Source: Bacillota bacterium (lineage in GTDB: Bacteria; Bacillota; Clostridia; Ch29). From it: a DNA stretch of 64,000 nucleotides. This document shows positions 30,044 through 38,606 of the stretch, piece after piece (the first letter of the stretch is position 1; the number at the start of each line of letters is the position of its first letter). Both the position numbers and the translations under genes were made by a program. The DNA lies in contig JAQUCT010000002.1 in the NCBI GenBank assembly GCA_028686075.1, forward strand, positions 67,432-131,431, written 5' to 3'. The notes under the pieces were generated by a model. The model saw nothing but the letters and a program-made list of their open reading frames with translations, ran no database searches and was not told where the DNA came from.

Positions 30044-31303
30044 CTACACCTTCAAATCTATAAATTTATCAGATATCTGTGACTTTATCTCCGCCTTTTT
30101 GCAGCAGTCTATACGGTTTACACTAAACCCGAGCTTCTCAAGTCCTCTCCTCAAAATATGCTTTTCTCTGTCAATAAGCCTTTTTGTGTAGTCCCTCTCA
30201 ACAAAAAAGTCGCATTCCATGTCTTTTTGTGCAAGTTTTATATGTGTCTTAATACTCCCCATATTGGGAGCCTTTGTTTCAATCTCCAGTTCCAAAACTT
30301 CATCCTGTCGGTCATTTCCACCGCTCCTGCCTTTGCTGTTTCTAATGATACACCCACATAATTCTCCTTTAAAAAGAAAGGGGAAAACGCAGAGGTTCTG
30401 ACCATCTGTCACTTTGTCAAGGAGTTCAGTCCTTTGAGCCAGAAGCTCCGCTGCTGCCCGTTGCCGGGGCGTGGCTTTTCCGGCCTTTTCAATGCTTTCC
30501 AATAATACTTTTATGTCAACCGGCTCCACTGTGGGCCGCTTTGATTCCGTCTCGGCCTGCTCCTCTTTCAATCGAGCTTGTTTAAAAATAAGTTTCAACA
30601 ATATGTCTGGGAATCCTTTATTTTCCCTTAAGTTTTTTGCCAGCACAACATTCGTCAGGTTTAACCTCAATCCGCACTTAATGAGTTTTATTACATCCTC
30701 CGCCTCCACTCCGGGCAGTTCCGCCAAAAGCAAGGACAATTTTTGGATGCTGTCGGCTGCCTGCTGGCCAATTGGGACCTCTTCCTTTGGCCCTAAAAGC
30801 CACCTTACCAATTCCCCCAAGGGTGCGTTTAAAAGGTCAATATCCGCCGGCGGAAGATACTCCGTCGATAGCAACGCATTGTCCAACAGGTAGGAGATAT
30901 GCTTTACCGCCCTCTTTACCGCCTCAATACTACCCGGAGTTACAGGCAGGCCGTTTTCCATCATTTTATAAATAATACCTGTATCCTCAATGGCTGTACA
31001 GGTACTGTATTCTCCTTTAATGCTTTCTGTGGTGCTTAAGTGGTACCCTTTACTCGAGACAATCTCAAGTTCTATCCTTTCCTCTCCTATTCCCTTAACC
31101 TGCAGCTTTATTATCTGGTCCTTGCAAATTTCCAGGTCTGCGAGCAGTTTTGTTTGAAGGACCCTTCCGCTTTTTAGCATAAGCAGCAGCGTTCGGTCCC
31201 GAATCTCCATGATTCTGGCCGCAAAGATTTCCCCCACCTTAAGGTCGGGACTTTCCTTTGTCCTTTGGGTTATAAGTTTCACGATTACAGGGTCTAGTTC
31301 CAT
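30044..31303 (-). CDS. Hypothetical protein (YlqG-like) with FliK C-terminal-like region
   Basis: C-terminal LELEIETKAPNMGSIKTHIKLAQKDMECDFFVERDYTKRLIDREKHILRRGLEKLGFSVNRIDCC resembles Flg_hook; TAATG overlap with rnhB. Confidence 0.65.
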   Translation of the reverse strand: MELDPVIVKLITQRTKESPDLKVGEIFAARIMEIRDRTLLLMLKSGRVLQTKLLADLEICKDQIIKLQVKGIGEERIELEIVSSKGYHLSTTESIKGEYSTCTAIEDTGIIYKMMENGLPVTPGSIEAVKRAVKHISYLLDNALLSTEYLPPADIDLLNAPLGELVRWLLGPKEEVPIGQQAADSIQKLSLLLAELPGVEAEDVIKLIKCGLRLNLTNVVLAKNLRENKGFPDILLKLIFKQARLKEEQAETESKRPTVEPVDIKVLLESIEKAGKATPRQRAAAELLAQRTELLDKVTDGQNLCVFPFLFKGELCGCIIRNSKGRSGGNDRQDEVLELEIETKAPNMGSIKTHIKLAQKDMECDFFVERDYTKRLIDREKHILRRGLEKLGFSVNRIDCCKKAEIKSQISDKFIDLKV

Positions 31304-32079
31304 TAATACTGCCTCCGAATATTTTGTATGAAGGTTTTTCGGTGCAAAGGGCATGGACCGTATTTTAGGATGGCCGAAATGTGCTCTTTGGTTCCGTAGC
31401 CCTTATTCTGCTTGAAGTTATACTGGGGGTAACACCGGTCCACTGCTTTCATATACTCGTCCCGGGCTACCTTGGCTATTATGCTGGCCGCCGCAACCGA
31501 CAGGCATCTGCTGTCACCCTTTACCACACTTTTCTGGTAAAGGCTGCAGTCCGGCAGTTTTATTGCATCAAGCAGCAGGCAGTCGGGCTTTTTTGTAAGC
31601 TTTTCCACCGCAATGGTAGCGGCTTTATACGTTGCCCTAAGTATGTTAATCCTGTCGATCTCGCTGTTATCCACCATCCCTATACCATAGGCGACGGCTT
31701 CATTAATTATTCGCCTATATAAATACTCCCTCCGTCTCGGGGAAAGTTTCTTTGAATCGTTTATACCGGGTACAAAAAAATCCACTGGCAGTATAACCGC
31801 CGCAGCTACAACCGGCCCGGATAGCGGCCCGCGTCCCGCTTCGTCTATACCCGCTACCAGAGTGTATCCTTTTTGCATAAGTCCGTTCTCTATTCTTTTC
31901 ATACTATTTATTCTTTCGATCTCAAGGGCTTCCCTCTTTAACTTTCCCTGTATTCTTCTGCCAAGGTTTCTAACCCCTGCCCGGTGGTCGTCAAGAAGCC
32001 CGGGGATAAGCCGGCGTTGTTCCTCGCTGTCCAATTCCTCTATGAAGGCCCTTATCTGGTCCACGCTTCCGGTTAGCAT
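31303..32079 (-). CDS. rnhB: Ribonuclease HII
   Basis: LVAGIDEAGRGPLSGPVVAAAVILP; SIIAKVARDEYM. Confidence 0.97.
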   Translation of the reverse strand: MLTGSVDQIRAFIEELDSEEQRRLIPGLLDDHRAGVRNLGRRIQGKLKREALEIERINSMKRIENGLMQKGYTLVAGIDEAGRGPLSGPVVAAAVILPVDFFVPGINDSKKLSPRRREYLYRRIINEAVAYGIGMVDNSEIDRINILRATYKAATIAVEKLTKKPDCLLLDAIKLPDCSLYQKSVVKGDSRCLSVAAASIIAKVARDEYMKAVDRCYPQYNFKQNKGYGTKEHISAILKYGPCPLHRKTFIQNIRRQY

Positions 32080-32099
32080 AGAATTCCCCCCATTACAGC

Positions 32100-32963
32100 T
32101 TACTCCTCACCCAGGTCGGCCTGGGGTTCCTCTAAGGATATGCGGCCCAGCCTTCCGGTTCTAAAGTCCTCAAGCAATATCCCTGAAACTCTTAGGGTGT
32201 CTTTTTTGCCGTCCTTCATAAGACAGCCCCTTTTTTCCGCTATTTGCTCCAGTACCCCGTAGGGGGTGTCCTTGGGTCCCAAAACCCCGTAACCCTTTTC
32301 CAGTAGACTCGAATCGGCGGCTATAAGCCTTTCAATAAGCTTAAGGGCTAGTTCTTCAAGGCTTAGTATTTCCGACCTTATAGCCCCTGTCAGGGCGAGA
32401 TTTATTCCCACCCTCTCCTCCTCAAACTTGGGCCAAAGTACCCCCGGTGTGTCCAAAAGGTCTATGCGTTTTGTAACCTTTATCCACTGTTTTCCCCTGG
32501 TCACGCCGGGCCTGCCCCCTGTCTTAGCGGAAGCTTTGCCGGCTATACGGTTAATAAGAGATGATTTGCCTACGTTAGGGATACCCACTATCATTACCCG
32601 TATGGGCCTGTTTCGCCTGCCCCGCCTTTGCCATCTTTCCCGTATATTCTCTCCCAGTACCTCAAGTTGCTCCAGCAGGTCCCGGACACCGGACCCTTTT
32701 TTGGAATCCACTGCCACAACAGGCGTGTGCTGTCTTTTATAATGCTCTATCCATTGAGAGGTTACTAAAGGATTGGCAAGGTCGCATTTGTTAAGCACAA
32801 CAACCCTCTTGGATGCGGGTATAAGCCTTTTAAGCTCCGGGTTGCTGCTAGAATAAGGTATCCTTGCATCCAACAGCTCTATACTTAAGTCCACCAGATG
32901 TACGTTTTCCTTTATTTGTCTTAATGTTTTGGTCATGTGACCCGGGAACCATTGAACTTTCAC
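32100..32963 (-). CDS. rbgA: Ribosome biogenesis GTPase RbgA/YlqF
   Basis: VQWFPGHMTKTLRQIKE; circularly permuted NKCD, GIPNVGKSSLINR, DTPG. Confidence 0.96.
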   Translation of the reverse strand: MKVQWFPGHMTKTLRQIKENVHLVDLSIELLDARIPYSSSNPELKRLIPASKRVVVLNKCDLANPLVTSQWIEHYKRQHTPVVAVDSKKGSGVRDLLEQLEVLGENIRERWQRRGRRNRPIRVMIVGIPNVGKSSLINRIAGKASAKTGGRPGVTRGKQWIKVTKRIDLLDTPGVLWPKFEEERVGINLALTGAIRSEILSLEELALKLIERLIAADSSLLEKGYGVLGPKDTPYGVLEQIAEKRGCLMKDGKKDTLRVSGILLEDFRTGRLGRISLEEPQADLGEE

Positions 32964-32977
32964 TTAAAATACCCCTT

Positions 32978-33499
32978 TTATTGTATTTTTTCTGGCGGAA
33001 ACGGCCACATTCTCAGCACCGCTTCTCCCCGGACGTTGTCAAGCGGTACAAACCCCACATCGGAAAATCGGCTGTCCCTGCTGTCGTTTCTATTATCACC
33101 CAATACAAACACTGTATTCGGGGGCACCACCACCTCTGGGAAATTGCCCAGGGGCCTTTCGTTTATATAGGGTTCGTCCAACTCGGTGCCGTTTAAATAC
33201 ACCCTGTGGTCTCGGACCTCTACCCTGTCCCCCTCTACCCCTATTACCCTTTTTATGAAAATTAGCGACGGATCTGCGGGGTATTCAAACACCACAATAT
33301 CCCCGCACTGTGGTCCTCCGAGCCGATAGCCAATTTTGTTAACGGCCAGCCTGTCCCTATCCCTTAAAGTGGGCAGCATTGAGGACCCGTCCACCAGCAC
33401 CGTTTCAAATACAAAGGCCTTTATTACAATCGCTAATATTATTGCTATTACAATGGATTCTACCCATTCCCTGACCTGACTTTTTGTGCCTGAAGCCAT
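32978..33499 (-). CDS. lepB: Signal peptidase I
   Basis: DGSSMLPTLRDRDRLAVNKIGY; FIKRVIGVEGDRVEV; GDNRNDSRDSR. Confidence 0.96.
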   Translation of the reverse strand: MASGTKSQVREWVESIVIAIILAIVIKAFVFETVLVDGSSMLPTLRDRDRLAVNKIGYRLGGPQCGDIVVFEYPADPSLIFIKRVIGVEGDRVEVRDHRVYLNGTELDEPYINERPLGNFPEVVVPPNTVFVLGDNRNDSRDSRFSDVGFVPLDNVRGEAVLRMWPFPPEKIQ

Positions 33500-33573
33500 A
33501 TGCGCCCCTCCCGTTAATGTCCCGTCCTTAAAATACCGGCCTTTTATTTGCTAACCGAATCTTCGCGGGCCGT

Positions 33574-33609
33574 AAAACAAATTATGGGACTGCCATCAGT
33601 CCCATAATT
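33574..33609 (-). terminator. Intrinsic terminator downstream of rplS
   Basis: 13-bp stem AATTATGGGACTG/CAGTCCCATAATT, 4-nt loop, then TGTTTT on minus strand. Confidence 0.75.
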
Positions 33610-33613
33610 AATG

Positions 33614-33955
33614 CTATCTTCTTTCTTTAACCCTGGCAGCCTTGCCCACTCTATCTCGAAGATAATAAAGCCTTGCTCTTCTTATCCTTCCCTTTCTGAC
33701 CACTTCTATATTATCCAGTTTGGGAGAATTCAAAAGAAATGTCCTTTCAACACCCACCCCGTATGAAATCCTTCTTACAGTGAAGGACTCGTTAACGCCA
33801 CCGTTCTGTCTCTTTATTACAGTCCCCTCAAAGACCTGTATCCTTTCCCTGCTGCCTTCCTTTATCTTTACGTGTACCCTAACGGTATCACCCACCTGAA
33901 ACTGCGGTATTTCCTTTTTAAGCTGTCCGCTTTCAACCATTTTAATAAGGTCCAT
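33614..33955 (-). CDS. rplS: 50S ribosomal protein L19
   Basis: [67 protein letters not shown]. Confidence 0.97.
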   Translation of the reverse strand: MDLIKMVESGQLKKEIPQFQVGDTVRVHVKIKEGSRERIQVFEGTVIKRQNGGVNESFTVRRISYGVGVERTFLLNSPKLDNIEVVRKGRIRRARLYYLRDRVGKAARVKERR

Positions 33956-34034
33956 TTTGTACCTCCTTCCCTCCAAGGCGTTCGTACTGCCTAAAAAGCA
34001 GAATTGGACCGCCGTTATGCCAAATGCTATTATA

Positions 34035-34063
34035 GCACATGGAACGCCATATCACAATTTATT
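34035..34063 (-). promoter_or_regulatory. Candidate sigma-A promoter for rplS
   Basis: Minus strand TTGTGA-N17-TATAAT (TTGTGATATGGCGTTCCATGTGCTATAAT) in and just past the 3' end of trmD. Confidence 0.6.
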
Positions 34064-34783
34064 TTTCCCTTTTAGGGGCCTTTTACCATCACACTCTGTA
34101 AACTGCACGCCTTCCAAAAGGTCAGGCCTTAGGACCCTGGTCGCCTCTATCGCCTTTTCCCTTTTCCATTCCTCTATCCTTTTATGATTACCCGAAAGCA
34201 GTACTTCCGGCACCTTCATACCCATAAACTCCGCCGGTCTTGTGTACTGGGGATACTCAAGCAGCCCCCCGGTAAAAGATTCCTCCTCTAGGGACTTAAG
34301 GCTTCCTATTACCCCCGGCAGCAGCCTTGCAACCGCGTCCACTATTACCATTGCGGGCAGCTCTCCGCCAGTTAAAACATAATCGCCTATGGAAACCTCC
34401 TCGTCCACCATGCTGTCTATTACTCTCTGATCCACACCCTCATAGTGCCCGCATAGGATAACCAGATGGGATTGTCTGCTCAGCGCGACGGCTTTTTCCT
34501 GCACAAAAGGTTTCCCCCGCGGGCTTGTGAGTATAACCCGGGCATCGGGGCAGCCTTTCTTAACTGAAGCTATCGCTTCATGAATAGGCTGCGGCATCAT
34601 CACCATACCGGCGCCTCCTCCATAGGGGTAATCGTCAACCCTCCGGTGCTTGTCCCGGGAAAAGTCCCTTATGTTGACAACGTTAACCTCTATTATACCT
34701 CTTTCTACAGCCTTTCCCAGAATACTGCTACCTAAAAGTGCGTCAAACATCTCCGGGAAAAGGGTGAGAATATCAATCTTCAC
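34052..34783 (-). CDS. trmD: tRNA (guanine-N1)-methyltransferase TrmD
   Basis: MKIDILTLFPEMFDALLGSSILGKA; GHYEGVDQRV; IGDYVLTGGELPAMV. Confidence 0.97.
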   Translation of the reverse strand: MKIDILTLFPEMFDALLGSSILGKAVERGIIEVNVVNIRDFSRDKHRRVDDYPYGGGAGMVMMPQPIHEAIASVKKGCPDARVILTSPRGKPFVQEKAVALSRQSHLVILCGHYEGVDQRVIDSMVDEEVSIGDYVLTGGELPAMVIVDAVARLLPGVIGSLKSLEEESFTGGLLEYPQYTRPAEFMGMKVPEVLLSGNHKRIEEWKREKAIEATRVLRPDLLEGVQFTECDGKRPLKGKNKL

Positions 34784-35286
34784 TCAACCAACCCCTCCGG
34801 CAGTTGCACCCTAATGGTCTTTTTGGCGATATCAATATCCTTTACCATCTCTTTGACTGCCGGTATTAGTATTTCTCCCCTTTCCCCCTTCACCACGTAT
34901 AAATCGTTGGTGCCGAGGGATAATACGTCCTCCACTTCGCCCAGCAGTTCGCCGTCAGTGGTAAAGACTTTGCATCCTATTATATCGAACATATAAAAGT
35001 GCCCCTCTTCCAGTTTGGCCAAGTTGGCCCTGTCAACTTCCAGGTACCTACCCTTTAGTGCCTCTACCGAATTTGCGTCGTCATACCCCTTTAGTTTTAA
35101 AGCAACACAATTCTTCTTATAGGGTCTGTACCTTTCCACCTCCACCGGCAGCCTGATGTTTCCGGAGTTTATAAAGCAGTCCTTAAGGTCTTCAAAGCGG
35201 TCGGGGACATTGCTAATAAGGAGTACTTTCATTTCGCCCCTTAATCCCAGGGTGTTTGCAATATACCCGATTCTGTAATAATCCAT
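34780..35286 (-). CDS. rimM: Ribosome maturation factor RimM
   Basis: RIGYIANTLGLRGEMKVL; LLGEVEDVLSLGTNDLYVV. Confidence 0.95.
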   Translation of the reverse strand: MDYYRIGYIANTLGLRGEMKVLLISNVPDRFEDLKDCFINSGNIRLPVEVERYRPYKKNCVALKLKGYDDANSVEALKGRYLEVDRANLAKLEEGHFYMFDIIGCKVFTTDGELLGEVEDVLSLGTNDLYVVKGERGEILIPAVKEMVKDIDIAKKTIRVQLPEGLVE

Positions 35287-35302
35287 TAGGACATCACCAC
35301 TT

Positions 35303-35539
35303 TTATTCTATTATCTCCACCATTACCCTTTTGCTTTGTTTCACGGCCGATGCCTTAACTATTGTCCTTATTGCCTTGGCGATCCTGCCCTGTTTGCCTA
35401 TAACCTTACCCATGTCCTCTGGGGCCACCTTCAGTTCCACTATTATCGACTGTTCGCCGTCCACCTGCTTTACCGAAACCTCTTCAGGATGGTCAACAAG
35501 GGAACGAGCTATAAATTCAACCAATGCCTTCATAGTCAC
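35303..35539 (-). CDS. khpA: KH-domain RNA-binding protein KhpA
   Basis: Small KH protein with GKVIGKQGRIAKAIRTIV; between rimM and rpsP. Confidence 0.93.
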   Translation of the reverse strand: MTMKALVEFIARSLVDHPEEVSVKQVDGEQSIIVELKVAPEDMGKVIGKQGRIAKAIRTIVKASAVKQSKRVMVEIIE

Positions 35540-35547
35540 ACCTCCGG

Positions 35548-35820
35548 TTATTCATCACTGCCCGGGTCTCCGGGTTCGTCGTACAGCCCTTCGGATTTGA
35601 ACAAAGCCCTAACGGTGTCTGAGGGCTTAGCACCCTTTTTGAGCCATTCTGCCGCCTTTTCCTGGTCTATTTTAATCTCCTTCGGCTGGGATATTGGATT
35701 ATAATATCCAATTTCTTCTATAAACCTTCCTTCCTTAGGAGACTTGGAATCAGCCACCACAATCCTGTAAAAGGGCCTCTTCTTTGCACCCATCCTTCTT
35801 AGACGAATTCTAACTGCCAT
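35548..35820 (-). CDS. rpsP: 30S ribosomal protein S16
   Basis: [42 protein letters not shown]. Confidence 0.98.
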   Translation of the reverse strand: MAVRIRLRRMGAKKRPFYRIVVADSKSPKEGRFIEEIGYYNPISQPKEIKIDQEKAAEWLKKGAKPSDTVRALFKSEGLYDEPGDPGSDE

Positions 35821-35868
35821 GTATTTTCACCTCCTACGCGCAGTCTTTGTATTGACTGTTTCTGTTGT

Positions 35869-37209
35869 TTATATGAACGGGAAACCGGGTCTTCCTTTCT
35901 TTGTCCCTTTCCCCATTTCGGCAAACTGTCTCATAAGCTTTCTTGTCTGCTCAAACTGCTTCAAAAGCCTGTTTACCTGCTGTATTCTGGTTCCGCTTCC
36001 GGCGGCGATCCTCCTTCGTCTGCTGCCGCTTATTATGGAAGGATTGTTTTTTTCCTCCGGCGTCATGGAATTTATTATCGCCTCCACCTGGGCCAGTTCT
36101 TTTTCGTCAATATCCATTGGCCCCATCTTGCCCTTATTTATGCCGGGTATCATCCCCATGATCTGGTCTAAGGGGCCCATGTTCCTTACCTGGTTTAGCT
36201 GCTCTAAAAAATCATCCAGAGTAAACTGCTGACTTTTAAGTTTTCTTGTAAGCTCTGCCGCTTTCTCTTGGTCAAAGCTTTGTTCGGCCTTTTCTATAAG
36301 GGTGAGCACATCACCCATACCTAGAATACGGGATGCCATTCGGTCGGGGTAAAACAGTTCAATATCCTCCACCTTTTCCCCGGTACCTACAAACTTTATC
36401 GGCTTACCGGTAACCGCCTTGACCGAAATAGCGGCCCCTCCCCGGGTATCCCCGTCAAGCTTTGTTAGGAATATCCCGTCTATGCCTATCCTGTTGTTGA
36501 AGGCTTCGGCAACATTGACAGCATCCTGCCCCGTCATGGAATCCACAACAAGAAGTACCTGGTCCGGCACCGTCTTAGCCTTTATTTCCTCAAGCTCTGC
36601 CATGAGCGTATCGTCAATATGCAATCTGCCCGCAGTGTCTATTATAACAACGTCCCTGCCGTTCTTTTTTGCCTCCGCCAGGCCTGCCTTTGCAATTTGT
36701 ACGGGTTTTAACTTGTCACCCATGGAAAACACCGGTATACCGGCCTTTTCTCCAACAACTTGAAGTTGCTTTATTGCTGCGGGTCTGTATATGTCACAGG
36801 CTACCAAAAGGGGGCTCTTGCCGTTTCGCTTCTCGAAATATTTTGCCATCTTTGCCGCAGCGGTGGTCTTACCCGCTCCCTGGAGCCCTATAAGCATTAT
36901 CTTCGTTACACCCGACGATGAGAATACCGGTCTGCTTGGGACGCTTCCCATAAGTTCCACAAGCTGCTCCTTCACTATTTTAATTACCTGCTGACCGGGG
37001 GTCAGGCTTTCCATTACCTCATCGCCTACCGCACGCTCGGTTACGCTTTTTATAAAGTCCTTAACCACCAGGAAGTTTACGTCCGCCTCCAGCAGGGCGA
37101 GCTTTACCTCCCTCATGCCTTCTTTTACGTCCTTTTCGGATAATTTGCCCTTTCCTTTAAGTTTTTTAAAGGTCTGTTGCAGCTTTTCGGTTAAACCTTC
37201 AAAGGCCAT
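35869..37209 (-). CDS. ffh: Signal recognition particle protein Ffh
   Basis: GLQGAGKTTAAAKMAKY; C-terminal M domain (MGPLDQIMGMIPG). Confidence 0.98.
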   Translation of the reverse strand: MAFEGLTEKLQQTFKKLKGKGKLSEKDVKEGMREVKLALLEADVNFLVVKDFIKSVTERAVGDEVMESLTPGQQVIKIVKEQLVELMGSVPSRPVFSSSGVTKIMLIGLQGAGKTTAAAKMAKYFEKRNGKSPLLVACDIYRPAAIKQLQVVGEKAGIPVFSMGDKLKPVQIAKAGLAEAKKNGRDVVIIDTAGRLHIDDTLMAELEEIKAKTVPDQVLLVVDSMTGQDAVNVAEAFNNRIGIDGIFLTKLDGDTRGGAAISVKAVTGKPIKFVGTGEKVEDIELFYPDRMASRILGMGDVLTLIEKAEQSFDQEKAAELTRKLKSQQFTLDDFLEQLNQVRNMGPLDQIMGMIPGINKGKMGPMDIDEKELAQVEAIINSMTPEEKNNPSIISGSRRRRIAAGSGTRIQQVNRLLKQFEQTRKLMRQFAEMGKGTKKGRPGFPFI

Positions 37210-37214
37210 TTATT

Positions 37215-37583
37215 CTAACCTCCCATTGCAAGTCGGATAAATTCCCTTATGTCCCGAAGTTCCCTTGTAAGGCTTTTTCCCTTGCGTTCCGTCTCAAGGG
37301 CATCAATTACCCCGTCAAGGCGGTCCAATACCTTAGACCATTCCTCCCGGTCCCTTTGAAACCTGTCCACCAGCCCAAGGCCCTCTTCCATAACGGACAG
37401 CTGTTTTTTTGCCCTTTTCAAATTGTCGTGTACCGCCTGCCGGCTTATGTCCAGTAGCTCTCCTATCTCCGCCAACGAATAGTCCTTCATATAATAAAGG
37501 TCAATTATTTCTTGCTGCCGCGGGGTCAGTACCTTGCCGTAAAAGTCATAAAGGAGTGCCGTCTCAACGAATTTATCATCCAT
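37215..37583 (-). CDS. ylxM: YlxM family HTH protein
   Basis: LLYDFYGKVLTPRQQEIIDLYYMKDYSLAEIGELLDISRQAVHDNLKRAKK. Confidence 0.94.
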   Translation of the reverse strand: MDDKFVETALLYDFYGKVLTPRQQEIIDLYYMKDYSLAEIGELLDISRQAVHDNLKRAKKQLSVMEEGLGLVDRFQRDREEWSKVLDRLDGVIDALETERKGKSLTRELRDIREFIRLAMGG

Positions 37584-37598
37584 ATATGCATCATCCTA

Positions 37599-37634
37599 AT
37601 ACGCCTGTAAAGGCTAAATGCTTTACAGGCGTAT
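37599..37634. repeat. 14-bp perfect inverted repeat between ftsY and ylxM
   Basis: ATACGCCTGTAAAG-gctaaatg-CTTTACAGGCGTAT. Confidence 0.9.
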
Positions 37635-37666
37635 TTTATATTATTATTCTCCTATTGTCAACTGTT

Positions 37667-38593
37667 TTATCCCAAAAACGCATCAGCGAAAGCCTTTCCG
37701 TCAAAGGGCTGTAGGTCCTCCATCCCTTCCCCTAAGCCTATGTATTTTACCGGTATATCCAGCTCATTCTTTATTGCCAGTACAATACCGCCCTTTGCGG
37801 TGCCATCCAGCTTGGTGAGTATTATCCCGGTAATATCCGTTATCTCCTTAAACATCTTAGCCTGTGCCAGTGCGTTTTGACCCGTGGTTGCATCCAGTAC
37901 CAGATAGGTCTCCCTTATGCGGCCTTCCGCCTCCCTGTTTATTATCCTCTGTATCTTTTTAAGCTCCTCCATAAGGTTCTTTTTGTTGTGCAGCCTGCCG
38001 GCGGTGTCACATATTACAATATCCGCATTCCTTGCCCTGGCAGCACTTAGGGCATCAAAGACCACTGCGGCGGGGTCTGAACCTTCACTGTGCTTTATTA
38101 ATTCTACCCCGGCCCTTTGGCCCCATACCTCCAACTGTTCTATCGCCGCAGCCCTGAAGGTGTCTGCGGCGGCAATAAGCACCCTTTTGCCTTTTCTTTT
38201 ATAAAGGGCTGCCAGTTTTCCGATTGAGGTGGTCTTTCCTACTCCATTTACGCCCACCACCAATATCACCGAGGGCCTTCCCTCCAGTATATTCTTTACC
38301 CCTTCGCCGTCAAGCATTTCCCTTATTATGCTCTTTAACTCTTCCCTTACCCTTTCCCCGACTATGCCTTTGTCCTGTTTTATCCTTTCGTTTAAAACCC
38401 CTATTATTTCAAGGCTTGTGCCCACCCCCACATCGGCGGTTATAAGCACCTCTTCCAACTCCTCCAGCATTTCCGGCTCGGGTTTATTCCCAAGGGATAA
38501 AAGCAAATCCACCTTTTTTTTGATATCTTCCCTGCTCTTTCGAAGGCCCTCCATAAACCTTGGAATAAGCCCTGAATGTCTTTCCTCCTGCAT
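37667..38593 (-). CDS. ftsY: Signal recognition particle receptor FtsY
   Basis: VILVVGVNGVGKTTSIGKLAALYK; ADTFRAAAIEQLEVWG. Confidence 0.97.
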   Translation of the reverse strand: MQEERHSGLIPRFMEGLRKSREDIKKKVDLLLSLGNKPEPEMLEELEEVLITADVGVGTSLEIIGVLNERIKQDKGIVGERVREELKSIIREMLDGEGVKNILEGRPSVILVVGVNGVGKTTSIGKLAALYKRKGKRVLIAAADTFRAAAIEQLEVWGQRAGVELIKHSEGSDPAAVVFDALSAARARNADIVICDTAGRLHNKKNLMEELKKIQRIINREAEGRIRETYLVLDATTGQNALAQAKMFKEITDITGIILTKLDGTAKGGIVLAIKNELDIPVKYIGLGEGMEDLQPFDGKAFADAFLG

Positions 38594-38606
38594 GCTTTAT
38601 TCCTCC

